Source: Serinus canaria
Lineage: Eukaryota; Chordata; Aves; Passeriformes; Fringillidae
Assembly (NCBI RefSeq): GCF_022539315.1
Contig: NC_066315.1
Span: 48,093,174-48,157,173, forward strand
Length of the DNA: 64,000 nucleotides
Direction: 5' to 3'
Shown here: positions 12,401 to 23,800 of the stretch, one piece after another
Position numbering within the stretch: position 1 is the first letter of the stretch
How the letters are laid out: the number at the start of each line of letters is the position of its first letter
Made by a program: the position numbers and the translations under genes
Notes under the pieces: generated by a model
Seen by the model: only the letters and a program-made list of their open reading frames with translations
Database searches by the model: none
What the model was told of the DNA's origin: nothing

Positions 12401-15400
12401 AAATGAGAATATGAAGAGAAAATCACAGCTTCTAAATTCAGGCCTGAAACAGTTAATGCCAGTATTGCATATTTGTCTGCTGCTTCTTTAACTGGTAATG
12501 CTGGTATTTTCAAGATACCCTTTCTCATTCAAGAGGGCCAAGCATTTTTTTATGGTAATGCAAATTCTCATATAGCTGTAGCTGAGGCTTCAAAAAAAAT
12601 AGTTGTTAGATTGTGAGATTAATGAAATATAAAAAGTAACCAGAACAGCTTCTCCTGTTTTGGTTCTCCAGCATATTTCATATCTCATTCATCAAAGTCC
12701 AGAAGAAATAGCTAATTCTAACTGGGGCTCCCAAAAGTTATGGCAGCAGTGGCACCAGTTGTCCTAAGCATGCAGAGAAGGAACAGCTGGTGACTGTTTT
12801 TACACACAATCTTCCTCTAAATGTTAGAGGGTGCTTTGCAATGTGATATTTTTATTTAGACCTCAGGAATGCCAAGATGTCCTAGCTGAAAGTGGAGCCT
12901 GAAGGTACAATTTTTTGGATCTACAATGCTGTAGGAGACAGTCCTGTCCTCAGTTTCCCTCTATCCCTGTCCTCCAAAATATCACAGCTAATTAGGAAGA
13001 GGAAAGGCAGGCGCCACAAAATTAGGTGCCTTGTGCCAGGCTCCAGAGCAGATCAGTGTTGTGTGTGCTGAGAATAGAGCTCAGTCTCCTGGTGCCCAAT
13101 GGCAATCTCTTCCCTGGATTCCCTGGCTGCATCTCAAGGTCCCAGCGAAAGCGCTGCATTCCTAATACGATGTTACAAAACTCAAAAGTTTTAAGGAAAC
13201 ATTATAAAAACTTCGTAAATATAGACAATTCTTCAAAACACTTGAAATACTCTGGGTACAGCTGAGCAGTATTCATTCACTTTAATGCAAGGTTGTGAAA
13301 ATCTTTATTGAGACAAGGGGGTTGGGAAAGTAATTTGTTTTCAAGGATTCTGCTTCATTGCCTACTTTTCAGATACTCATGATTTGTCATTCAGCCGTGA
13401 CTTCTCATGAAAATTACATTCCTAATAAGTACATTTGTGTTTACATTGTCATTAGCATAAATGTGTGAACACTCCATGCATTTACCATGCACAGGCTTGT
13501 CTTGTCTCTTGGCCTTGTCAAAGTGACAAGTTTTTTTCCCCAACACATTCTGTTCATTAATATACTTTTCTATTTTGTAGAAGGCTTCTTTCTTTGTTAC
13601 TGACTTGGATCACAAATGGTCTTCATTTCCCTATTCTTCTGAACTAAATAGCCAAATGCAGGTTCCTGTGGATGTGAAAGGGGTTATGAATCATACAAAC
13701 AAAAACATGTTAACATCTTGTGCGTGCTGTAATCCATTAGAAACTTTCCATGTGGCTTAACCTCATACTTTCTTCCTATTGTAAGTGACAATCATCGATT
13801 GTCACCCAGGACCCAGCTCATCAGACTGTCAGGACTGTATGTTGCAATGCATTAATTTAATTTCAGGTGCCACTTTACATTGTCACCTCTTAATATCACT
13901 GTGCTATGACAATAATGGATTGAATAACTGGGATTGCAAGGCAGTCTTTTGGGCGTTAGTGTAATAAAAGGGAAGGTAAACTACATGCTCTAAATTCTTC
14001 TCCCTGTTGAGTATGAAGCCCTTTGCAGGGACTTTATATTTCCATATAGAGGGAGAGACCTGCCTCTCTTCAGTCTGATCCTATCTTTCCAGATGGTTTG
14101 ACCTGCCTAATGTGATTGCTTAGGAGTCCCACTGAGGTCTCTGTCCATGAGATTATCACCTGTGTAGGCTTTCCCCATGAATTCTCCTTGGGGAGAAGTT
14201 TCAAAAGGCCGAATCCCTGTGTCCCTGGATTCCCTCCATGTCATGTGGGCTTTTTATGGTGAGATGGAGAAGGCCATCAGGAACGCCATTGTGGCTGACT
14301 TTGCAAAACTTGGGCAAGAAAAATAAGTTTTGTCCTGGGTAAGAAATGCAAAAGTGATGCTGCAAGCAAGCAGAAAGTAGAGGTGATAGTGCCCTGTTTG
14401 CTGTCTGAAATTTTAATTACAGTGGAATGTATTCAAGAGTGATAAGGAAAATTTGGATCCTTTATCCATTTTTCCTAAGAATCATAAGCATTATTAATCA
14501 GACTGGAGCTCTCACAAAAGACAATTTTCAGGTATTCTTAAGGAAAGCATAGAAGATGTTTCTTAAAATGATGCTAAAGTCCACATTTTGTATTATTTGG
14601 GAAGTTTCTCAGATAAAATCTACAGATAAAATCTTCAAATTCTTTCTTTTCCCACCAACCACAGGCATTGCTTGAGTGAGAAGTCCTTATTTCAAAAGAG
14701 AAATGAGCAAGAATTTAAGGAAGATCTACAGCTATATTACTTTGAAGACTGACTGCAGTACCTTGGCTCCTCCTTTTTGCATTTATGAACATGACAGGTT
14801 GTGGCCACATTTCCCAAAGATGCAGCAAAGGCTGGGCAACTTGAGTCCTGCTCACCCACTCATGAAAAACAGAAACACATTCCTTGTTCCAGCCTTTTAA
14901 TTTAGTGCAGAAATGAGGAATTGAATTTATTCATTAAGCCCAGCTCCTGAGCATGGGGAGAGAAACATATATAGCCCCTCAGTTTACCTGAAGAGGTGCC
15001 CTGAAAATCAGTGATGCCTCTCTTGCCTTTCCCAGTACAGCCCCTTTGCTCTGGTGTCACTCACAAATGACCTTGGGGTAAAAGATAATGTCAGATTGGT
15101 ATTCCCATTTCTGGTTTACTGGTCTTTTTTTTCCCAGCCATCTCTATTTTTCTGGTAGTGTTCCATTTCTACAGTAACAATGCAGACATAATTAGTAAGT
15201 ATGAACTGCCTGCTTCCAAACACTATGAATTGTGTCATTTAAAAATGTATCAGTACAAACACTGTCTCACACTGTTTGCAGATAAATTTTCTGTTGCCTG
15301 AGCCATCAGTGGCAGTAAAAACCAGTGTCTCCAAGAAGTTAAGGTTCCCCTTCACTTTACATGAGGCATGAAATAAGCTGATATGTAGCAAATAGAAGTA

Positions 15401-18400
15401 TTCACAGCAGGAAGCAGGTTCAAAACTTCATAGCAAGGAAGGGAGAGTAACTTCTAAGCAAGGAGAGGAGTGTATTTTTAAAGCTATACTGTCAGCCAGG
15501 GGATATAGCTTCTAAAACATCCAAAGACAGCTTACATATGTATGTAAATACCTAGGTTATCAAATATTGTAATAACAATGGCAAATATTGAGGCACTTGA
15601 AGTCAGGCAGTTGAGGTTTGGATTCTATTTCTGTGACTTTCTATGTGACCCTCATTGAGTGTTTCCATGTTTGAAATGTCTTGCTTTTAATATTCATTTA
15701 AGATACCTAAATACAGTTTATGCACCTTCACTGTTTTTCTCCAGCTCTAGGTTTTGATCAGGTCATCTATTAATGAAGTTCCTAAGAGCCTTATTGTGCA
15801 TTGTGCAAGGTTTCGCTGAATGTTGATGACCTTTGCAATACCTGAATGAAAGACATCATTAAATGTATAATATAAATAAAATATAAAATGTCTCCTTAGA
15901 GAAGTGTCCTAATGATAAGCATGCCATTCTTCGAGTCTCAATAGAAGTCATAATTCTGTATGTATTGCTTAGCACAGGTAAAGCTGAAATCTGGAGTGTC
16001 AGGGGATGTCAGGCGGTCACAATTTCTACTCATTTGATACCAATGAGTGTCTCTTTAATACATAAACACTTTCCAAAACAAGTAATGGAGAATTATCCTA
16101 CATCATCAAAACACTGCCATTTATAATACACCTATTATCAATGCCCTTTTCCATTGCAGTTTCTAATTATCTGAATTTGACACTGATTAAGTATTTTCAT
16201 GACTTAGAAGCTGAAATAAGGGAATATGTTAGAGGAAGATAACAGACCTTACTTTGGTGAGAATACAATGCTCTTTTCTAAATATGCCCTTTAAATAAAA
16301 AGTTAATTCTGGAAAGAAGTAGTCAATTATGTTCATTATCTTCTTTCTTGGTTAGGTAATAAGTTGCCAAAGTCTGGTTTTCACTTTGGATATCTGCTGG
16401 CCTGTGACTGAGGAAGCTTTGGGTCCTGAGTTTTTTATTTGATCTTGTGAGTTTGTTCAGTGCTGTTGTTATGTAAATGCCTGTAATATCACTGTTCTGG
16501 AAAAATTATACATTGTCTTGATTCCACTCTGGTATTAGAATTTGGTTTCTATTGGGAACTCTTTCCTTCATGACATTTAGGGAGGAGCATGGATATAAAC
16601 TGATTTTTTCTTTTAGATTTATTTTTGAGGATGGAGGGTAAATCCTGTGTTGTTCATATATAGCTTGGCATTTGTTTTTTGTGATTTAAATAATGCCTGT
16701 CATTTTTTGGTATTTTACTGATAGCTTTTGATTTCTTATTGAAGAGGTCTGAAATATTAGCTTATGGAGCTCTAACAGCAGCAGACTGTTAGCTACCATC
16801 AGCTTCATTTAGATTAATTCCTTCATCTTTTGCCCCTTGTATTTCATATACTCAAGCCATAGAAGATGAGATAAAAATGTGATTTAGAGAGAACTCAGTA
16901 TTATTTTTAGTCCTCTGTAAAGGTCAGGGTTTTTTTTGTGTCTTTCATTCTTATATTAAATGCACTGGGTTTCATTTTTTTTTTAAAGGAGCCATATTAA
17001 CTGCTGTCTTATTTACAATCTAGGTATTTTTTGCAAATATGAAATAATCCCTGATAGTTCTGCCAGAAGCAGCCGTGTCAGGTTGCCTGTCACTGCATTT
17101 CAGCCTCTGTATTTCAGCCTCTTGTCAGTGGAAGCTGCTTTACACCACATGTGACAAAGCCAAGCAACCATTGGCTCTTGGGTGTTTGGAATATCCCAGT
17201 GCCATGGTATATTCATATTAGTCTGGAAATAATGCAGATACTTTTCTTTCTAAATGAAGGAAAAATTACATTAAGCAGTGGGCTCTGAGACTTCAAGACT
17301 AATTTGCCACCTCAGGGACTATTAGCAAGTTGGAAAACCACTTGTGTATGAATGACTCTCACATAAAAATGATAGACTAACATTTTTGTTATTGAAACTA
17401 CATTATGAAACTTATATTTCCATGCTGATTTATTCAATATCCTAGATTAGATTTCTGGACATTTGGAAGACAGCTCTCATCTGACTTTGTAAATAAACTG
17501 ATTAAGTTTAAAGTAGCTGATTTTTTCTTGTCACAAAGCAATTGTAATTTCTTTTAAATTATGAAAAACAGTGACAAATAAATATATACAGTAGCTCTTG
17601 CTACTTCTTCCTCACTTTGCATGGTGTGTGTAGGTGATTTATTACTTTCAAAGCAATGTATTGTGATAGCAGAAGAGATGATCCTATCTGGGGTATAACC
17701 AGATGATGCTATCTGGTTAATAGGTCCACCATGAAAAAAATGGGATTTATTTTTAGTGATATATTTTTAAGAATACAACAAGAAACAAACAAAATGCAAT
17801 TTCCAAGCATGATCACCTAGAGAGAATAATTCCTCAAGAAGATCAGGTGGAAATTTTGTTTTACATATCTCCTTTAATTTAAGTACAGCCCTTGAAAGAG
17901 AACAGGTGCCAGCTGAATCCTGGTTCTCAAGGGATGAGAAAAGGGAGACAAAGAGGTGGTTTCTAAGGCAGAAAAAATTTGCTGATTTTAGGACAAGGCC
18001 AAAAGAAAGCAGGATTTCTTACATAAAGTGAATGAACATCCCATTTCCAAGGGTGTATTAACATATCTGTTATCAGTAATAGCCATCTGTAGATACTATG
18101 TATGAACTTGGTGTGTAAAACACAGAGACATGTATTTGGCAACTTCCTGCTGATTTGTCTGTGAAATTCAACTTTCTTACAGGTTAAAAAGGCATCATTG
18201 AAAAGCAAATCTTGTGATTCTTGATTATACCTATTAAGAAATGGCAAGGAAGTAGCAGATAGTTTAACAGAGGAATGGAGTGGTTAAGGTCACTGGCCGG
18301 TTAAAAAGTGGATTAAAGGAAAAACCACTTCGCTAACTGATGAAGGCAGAGATGACAATTTTCCAGAGGCAAGTAGAAATGAGGTGTCTTCAGAAGTCAG

Positions 18401-18813
18401 TATTCACTCTTCAACTGTTTTTCATTTTAAGATAAGAAATGAGGGTACCCCTGATCTAGTGTTTATTTTTGGGTCATGTTGCATTCTTATTTTGGAAGCA
18501 AACGGCAGAGTGATACTTAGCTGTTCTTAGGATTTTGCATCCATCAACAGCGAATCCCTTTAACTGATGTTGTTATTGACTTTCACATTGAAAAGGTCAC
18601 ACACAGAAAAGTGGAATGACCTGGTGGAGGAGTCCCAGAGACAGGAACTGAACACAGTCACTGATTTCTTAAGACGGGGTTAATAATTGAGACGCCAACA
18701 ACTGCAGAAATCAGTTGTAACACTGCTTAAAGGACCAGGTGAAAGATGGGGAATAGCAGAAGACACCTGCCATTGCCTTTACTGCAGCCAGGATTTAACA
18801 TGAGCATGGCGTG

Positions 18814-18861
18814 TGTCAGAAGAGGTGTCAGAAGAGGTTTGTGTTGTGACACAACACAAAC
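18814..18861. repeat. 12-bp tandem duplication running into a 25-bp palindrome
   Basis: TGTCAGAAGAGG is present twice in a row (18814-18825, 18826-18837). The last G of the second copy begins a perfect inverted repeat: GTTTGTGTTGTG (18837-18848), a single A, then CACAACACAAAC (18850-18861). Confidence 0.85.
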
Positions 18862-19197
18862 TGCACATGTGAAAATGACTGAAAAGCAACACCTTAGTTA
18901 TGCTCCTCCAGGCAGCTCTAATCCTGAAGATCTTTTGTTCAAAACTAAAATGATAATGATGATTGCAGGGCTGTAGCAAGCAACAAGCTCTAGATAAAGG
19001 AGTAAGGCAAAAATAAGAAAATAAATATGGGATTTGAAAGTTTTTGAGGTTTTAAACAAATATGAAGATTTCAAAAGATGGTGAAGTTATGCTAACTTTT
19101 TGGTATTATAATGTGCTGCAGGGTTTTGACAACCTGAGTTTTGACTTGTTTAAAAGACAGCTTTTGTCTGTGCTTTTATTTTACATAGTTTCACTCA

Positions 19198-19232
19198 CCA
19201 AATACTAATTTCTAGCCAAATACTAATTCTCC
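19198..19232. repeat. 18-bp direct tandem repeat, two copies
   Basis: CCAAATACTAATTTCTAG is followed immediately by CCAAATACTAATTCTCC, a near-identical second copy. No larger array is present. Confidence 0.75.
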
Positions 19233-20121
19233 ATGCCAAAGAGTGAGTAAATATATTTCAGCTTTTTACCCATTTCTTTATAACCACAGTGAAAGACATT
19301 TCAGAGAAATATTGTTCAAGATCTACTTTTACAAAGGTGTTTGTGTTAGACTCTGTTGCCCTCAAAATGATGAAATACCCTGGAAGTAAAATCATAGAAG
19401 ACAAGCTATTAAACAGGGCAGCTTGACAATACTTTCAGTAAATGGCAAAAATAAGAGTATAAGAAAAATGTTTAGCATGTTCTGCTTTGTCCTGTTCAAA
19501 CAGTTTGAGGCCAGAATGACATAACACATCTTTTAGATATCTTGGGCCACTAAATTTTGCATGTAAGTCCAACTTCTTCTTCCCAACTTTGTTGGGATAC
19601 TGTATTTACCAGTTATTCATACAGGATTTACATATTATTTTCCACAGAGACATCTTGTGTTATTAGGAGATTTCCAAATAATAAAATACAGCTTCCCTCC
19701 ACAATTTGTGTCAGTGATTATTCACTCCCATCAATAACATTTCTTATTTGAATTTACCCACCTTCAACTTCCAGACATTGACTTTCTTATCCATTTTAAC
19801 TACAAAGTTGAAGGGTAGTTTGTGGTATTTTCCCCTATGAAGGCATATATGTGCTATTATCAGGTTGCATCTCCTTTTGTAGCATGGTATGGGGACCAAG
19901 CTCTATTTACACAACCCTTAAATCAGCTTTGTGGCTCATCACTTCACTTGCATATTTTTCAGGTGTGCTGGCCTTGTGGCCAGCATCCCATGGGCAGTCT
20001 GGATGAAATGAACTCCTTTCTCATATTTTACGTAGATGTTGGGCAAGCAGTTATTTATGCATCCAGTGTGCACTTTATTTACATTGCTTAGTGCTTGTCT
20101 TTTTCAATCCAAGCAAAATTG

Positions 20122-20367
20122 AAGTTGTGTTAGGGGAGGTTTAGGTTGGGTATAAGAAAAAGGCTCTTGCCCCAGAGGGTGGTTGGGCACTGAACAGGCT
20201 CCCCCGGGAAGTGGTCATAGCACCAGCCTGGCAGAGCTCAAGAGCATTTGGACAATGCTCTCAGGCACATGGTGTGACTCTTGGGGATGGTGATATGCAG
20301 GGCCAGGAGTTGGACTTGATGATACCTGAAGTTCCCCCCCAACTCAGCATAGTCTGTGATTCTGTGA
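20122..20367 (+). mobile_element. CR1 LINE 3' end fragment
   Basis: The sequence follows the avian CR1 3' region closely: GGGGAGGTTTAGGTTGG, then CCCCAGAGGGTGGTTGGGCA, then TGCTCTCAGGCACATGGTGT, GGGCCAGGAGTTGGACT, ending in the typical CTGTGATTCTGTGA tail. It is truncated at its 5' end, as most CR1 copies are. Because few positions deviate from the remembered consensus, it appears moderately young. It ends within about 100 bp of the CpG island of DCLK3. Confidence 0.88.
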
Positions 20368-20695
20368 ATGATTTACCAAGTCTACTTGGCATCTACAGGG
20401 CGACAATAAAAGCGTTTTCACTCGTGAGCGGGCTGGGAGCAATGCCCCGCATCCTACCACCTGGGGACACCCGCGGGAATACACGGAGCCCCCCGGGTAC
20501 GTAACCAACACCCGCGCCCGGCCGGCGGGCGTCCGGCTGGGGGGCAGACGAGGACACCCCGGCGGCTGGGGCCGAGCCGGGCGCTGGGGAAAGGCGGGAG
20601 GCGGGCGGGCGCTGAGGCGGCGGGGCGGTGCCGCCGGCGGGGCAGCCCCGGGGAGGGCGGGCAGCCCGGGAAGGGGTGCGGGGGTGTGACCGACG

Positions 20696-20749
20696 ATGGG
20701 GCCGGTGCGCGGCGCCGCCTCCCCTCCTTCCCTCCCGCTCACTTCCTGA
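20696..20749 (+). other. Possible upstream ORF in the DCLK3 5' leader
   Basis: An ATG at 20696 has A at -3 and G at +4, a stronger initiation context than the main start. It opens a 17-codon frame ending at TGA (20747-20749), 89 nt before the main ATG and out of frame with it. If transcription starts upstream of 20696, this could restrain translation of the kinase. If it starts downstream, or if the acceptor-like tract ending at 20761 is used, the uORF is absent from the mRNA. Confidence 0.4.
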
Positions 20750-20837
20750 CTGTCCTCGCAGGCGGGAGGCGGCGCAGAGGGAGCGTGCGGTGCTGTGCGG
20801 GCATCCCCTGGCCGGAGCGGAGCCGAGCCCCCGCACC

Positions 20838-20898
20838 ATGCCGGCCGCCGCGCCGCCCCCGCTCCACCCCGCGGCGGGCGCCTGCTGCCACTGCCCGG
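20838..20898 (+). CDS. DCLK3: DCLK3 coding exon 1 (N-terminus)
   Basis: This short coding segment of 61 nt encodes 20 residues plus the first base of a glycine codon. The peptide begins [11 protein letters not shown] and is Pro/Ala-rich with three cysteines near its end. The initiator has A at -3 and C at +4. The donor reads CCGG|GTGAGT, a near-consensus site, and leaves phase 1, which is exactly what the exon 2 acceptor needs (g + ga = Gly21). It lies inside the CpG island, as expected for a first exon. The peptide has no recognisable domain. My confidence comes from the phase match, the strong donor and the island position, not from protein similarity. Confidence 0.82.
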
Positions 20899-23800
20899 GT
20901 GAGTGCCCCTTGCCTCAGCCCCTTCCCCTTCACTCGGCCCTTTCCCCGCGGGCACCCGCCGCGTCGCCCCAGCAGGACCCTGCTCCGTCAGGCCGCCAGC
21001 TGGGGCTCGTTTCGGGAGGAGGGGGCGAGCTGGCGGCGCGGCGCCCCGGCTGAGGGGGACGCGGGGCGGAGGCTGCGAAAGTTCCTGCCCAGGTCCTTGC
21101 GGGGAGCGGGGAAATATTTCGCGGGCGTTTGGGCTGGAAAATAGGGCTGGAGACTGACGGAGGAAGGAATGTACGAAGCCTCTCGGCCTGAGGGCTTTGG
21201 GAGGGGAGAGAGGTCCCCGAAGGTCCGGAGCTGGGGTGGTTATTTTACCGTGCTCCTTTAATTGCCTGCATTTTCAATTGAAGAGGCCCCTTTGCTCCCA
21301 CAGTTTTGTGTTGTAGGAGAGACTAGCGAAGTGGACTCGCTGGGAAGTGGATTGCTTTGGGAAGCAGAGCAAGGGGCTGCCGCAGCGCGGAGAGCCGGTC
21401 CCTGGCGCTGGGAGCGGGTCACGCCGCCCCTGCCCCTGCCCGAGGCTGAGCGGCACCGCGGCAGCCCGTCGGTACCGGGGCAAGCTTTGGAGGCTGAGTG
21501 CGAACTCAGCGTTTGCCGCTCGGAAAGGCAGGCACGGTGTCATCTGTGCTTCCGTGGAAATTGAGGATTTGAAGTAACTTGCACTCTTAATAGTCGGCAT
21601 GAGAGTACTTCGCTGGGAGCAATTGCTTGTGGGCTGCTCAGAGCGTACTGATGGCTCTGCAAAGAAAAGTGAATCGAGTGCAGTGTAAGGGTTTTCAACC
21701 ATTGCACAACTGTGTGTTAAAACACACTTGAGGCTGATGAATCTTCCCGCAGCTGGGGAATCACAACGGCTGCAGGTATACGGGTTACAGGCGGGGGCTC
21801 AGAGTGGGAAGGGCTCTTCTGTCTGATGGAGGTGCTGTGACGTGTGGTAGCCAGACCTCTATTGGGAAGAATGCTGGCTGTGCCTTTGCATCCCCTGGTT
21901 TCTGTAGTTATATTAGTTGTGTTTGCTTCTGTTTAACAGCTGAGCAGATATTTATTCGAGAACTACTGCATAACTTTTCCCTGTGCAGCATTATTTTCTG
22001 CCTTCCTCAGGGTACATTCAGTATGCAATGTCAGCAGGACTGGACGGGCCACTGGTTTGAGCTAATGGAGCAGTTTTCATGTTGAGAGACACAATATTTG
22101 AGAAGAGCCCCATAAACTGAAACTTTTCCTTCACTGAGTACTAAAAGGTGTCCTTTTTCAAAAAAGGACAAACCCAAAGCCCACAAAAAATCCCAATGCC
22201 TCGCAATAGTGTAAAAAGTTTCTAGCTCCTTCCTCTGAGCATTAAGATTGAAACCCATCCTGTGTGAGGGTATAAACTGAGAGTTTATCCTTGAACCTGA
22301 TAATTTGTTATGCATGCTTTTGATATTAACTTTATTGGGACGTGAAAACGTGCATATATGCAACATAAATTGTCTTCCCACCTCCTTGTTTTCTTTTCTT
22401 CTAGTCCCTCTTGTTTTGTCTTGATGCTTCTTGTGGTTTTTTTTCCTATGACCTGAATGCAGTTTTGACACTTTGAAATGTTGATAACTCAGCAGACTCC
22501 CAAAGCAGTCAGGAAGTGAAATGAAGCTTACAAAACATATTACAGCTGCTTTATGTAGTAGAAGTGCAGTTATTATAGCAACTCATGCTCTTCTCAAGAG
22601 GTAACTGAATTTTATATCTCAGGATGCCACCCTTCAGCTCTCCCGATAAAACTGATCCTGCTGAGTGAATCCCTTTCTTGTAGTATAATGGGTGTGGATC
22701 TTCTGAAATAGCATGACCTTTTCCATGAAAATTTTTGTAGGCTGTTCAGGCGCATCAGCTGGGAGTTAGCTTCTGATAAATCTCCATCTGTGGCTTATTA
22801 TCCTGAATTGGTTAATTGCACTTAAACTGTCAGCAAAGATAAGATAGCTTGGTTTAATTCAAGTTACTGGCAGCTGTTCAAACCCCTGAATTTGAGCGAT
22901 GCTTAAGTTACCTTGTCTAGATTGGGTGTTTAATAATACTCAAGTTTATTACCTTGGGCGTGCTAGCCTGACTTTTGAATGTCTCTTTATCTGGTAGTGT
23001 CACTACAAGCTTTGTATCTGTTTTCACTGCTGCTTTTTCTGGTCATGTTCCGCAAAGCGTCACGATTTTGGCACCAGCTGGACTTACAGTGTTTGGTGAC
23101 TAAGGGAAGTTGTGTGGGATTCATTTCCCCATTTCCAGGATTACCTAGCTTGGTTTGTTTTCTGCAGAAACAACTATAGTTTTGTAAAAATAAGGGAGGT
23201 TTGTGGTCCTTCCTTCTCTTTCAACAGCTCTAGGGCGATTTGAGTTGGTTTCTGTCACTGATTTTCTCATTTCCTTTAAGTTAATGATTCCTTGACATTT
23301 AACAACATTTGAAATTAGTGTTACATAGTTTCTAATTTTATTTACAAGAAAATCTTTCTTGTAAATATAATTAGAATCACAACAGTATGGTGATTTCAGC
23401 TGTCTCAGATCTCACTGAAGCTAATGTGAAACTTTTAATTAGCTTCAATGCAATTTGGATCAAAGCTGAAAATATGGTAGTTGAAGAGGTGAATGTGACA
23501 TTTCTCTTCATAACAGTATACTGTTTTCCATGTTTTTCTCAATTTCAGGGTATGGGCTCTGTCCTTTTGGAGTGTTCACTAGATTCTAGAAACAATGAGG
23601 AAAGAGTGGGAGTTACTGCCTTGATTGATTCTGATGTAAATTTGGAGTTTTGGTAATGCTTGCACATTGTCCATCTTACCTAGCAATAGTTGGCTTTCAC
23701 TGCAAATGAAAGTCAGGCATGTTTACCATCTTCTCTCTGTTGCTAGCATTGTTTACACAGTCTAATTATTGTAAGAATGCAAAACAATTATGCCACATAT

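Larger units (their letters stand above)
7775..20121. other. Intergenic, upstream of DCLK3
   Basis: No exon-like frame, RNA gene or intact mobile element is recognised across this 12.3-kb stretch. Noted inside it are a 14-bp hairpin at 8975-9009, a C-rich G-quadruplex motif at 9420-9449, and a tandem repeat plus palindrome at 18814-18861. A short inverted repeat (GTGACAATC...GATTGTCAC) lies near 13786, and an 18-bp direct repeat at 19198-19232. Distal regulatory elements for DCLK3 could be here but cannot be identified from one sequence. Confidence 0.55.
20440..21560 (+). promoter_or_regulatory. DCLK3: CpG island promoter of DCLK3
   Basis: GC content and CpG density rise abruptly from about 20440 and fall off near 21120, with a second CpG-dense block at 21330-21550, in an otherwise CpG-poor region. 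GC boxes of the Sp1 type are visible at 20603-20609, 20622-20628 and 20655-20661. No convincing TATA box sits at a fixed distance from the coding ATG, so dispersed CpG-island initiation is likely. The island covers the 5' UTR, coding exon 1 and the start of intron 1. Tracts of G around 20590-20690 could fold into G-quadruplexes. Transcription start sites cannot be placed from sequence alone. Confidence 0.8.

Noticed and set aside
20344..20955. Long minus-strand frames (up to 203 codons) over the CpG island
   Set aside because: GC-rich DNA rarely contains stop codons. The translations are Pro/Arg/Ala/Gly-rich without domain character, and the sequence is explained by the promoter and exon 1 on the other strand.
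20628..21157. Plus-strand frames through exon 1 into intron 1
   Set aside because: They rely on composition and on non-ATG starts. The frame of exon 1 is fixed by the splice phase with exon 2, and they run through a strong GTGAGT donor.
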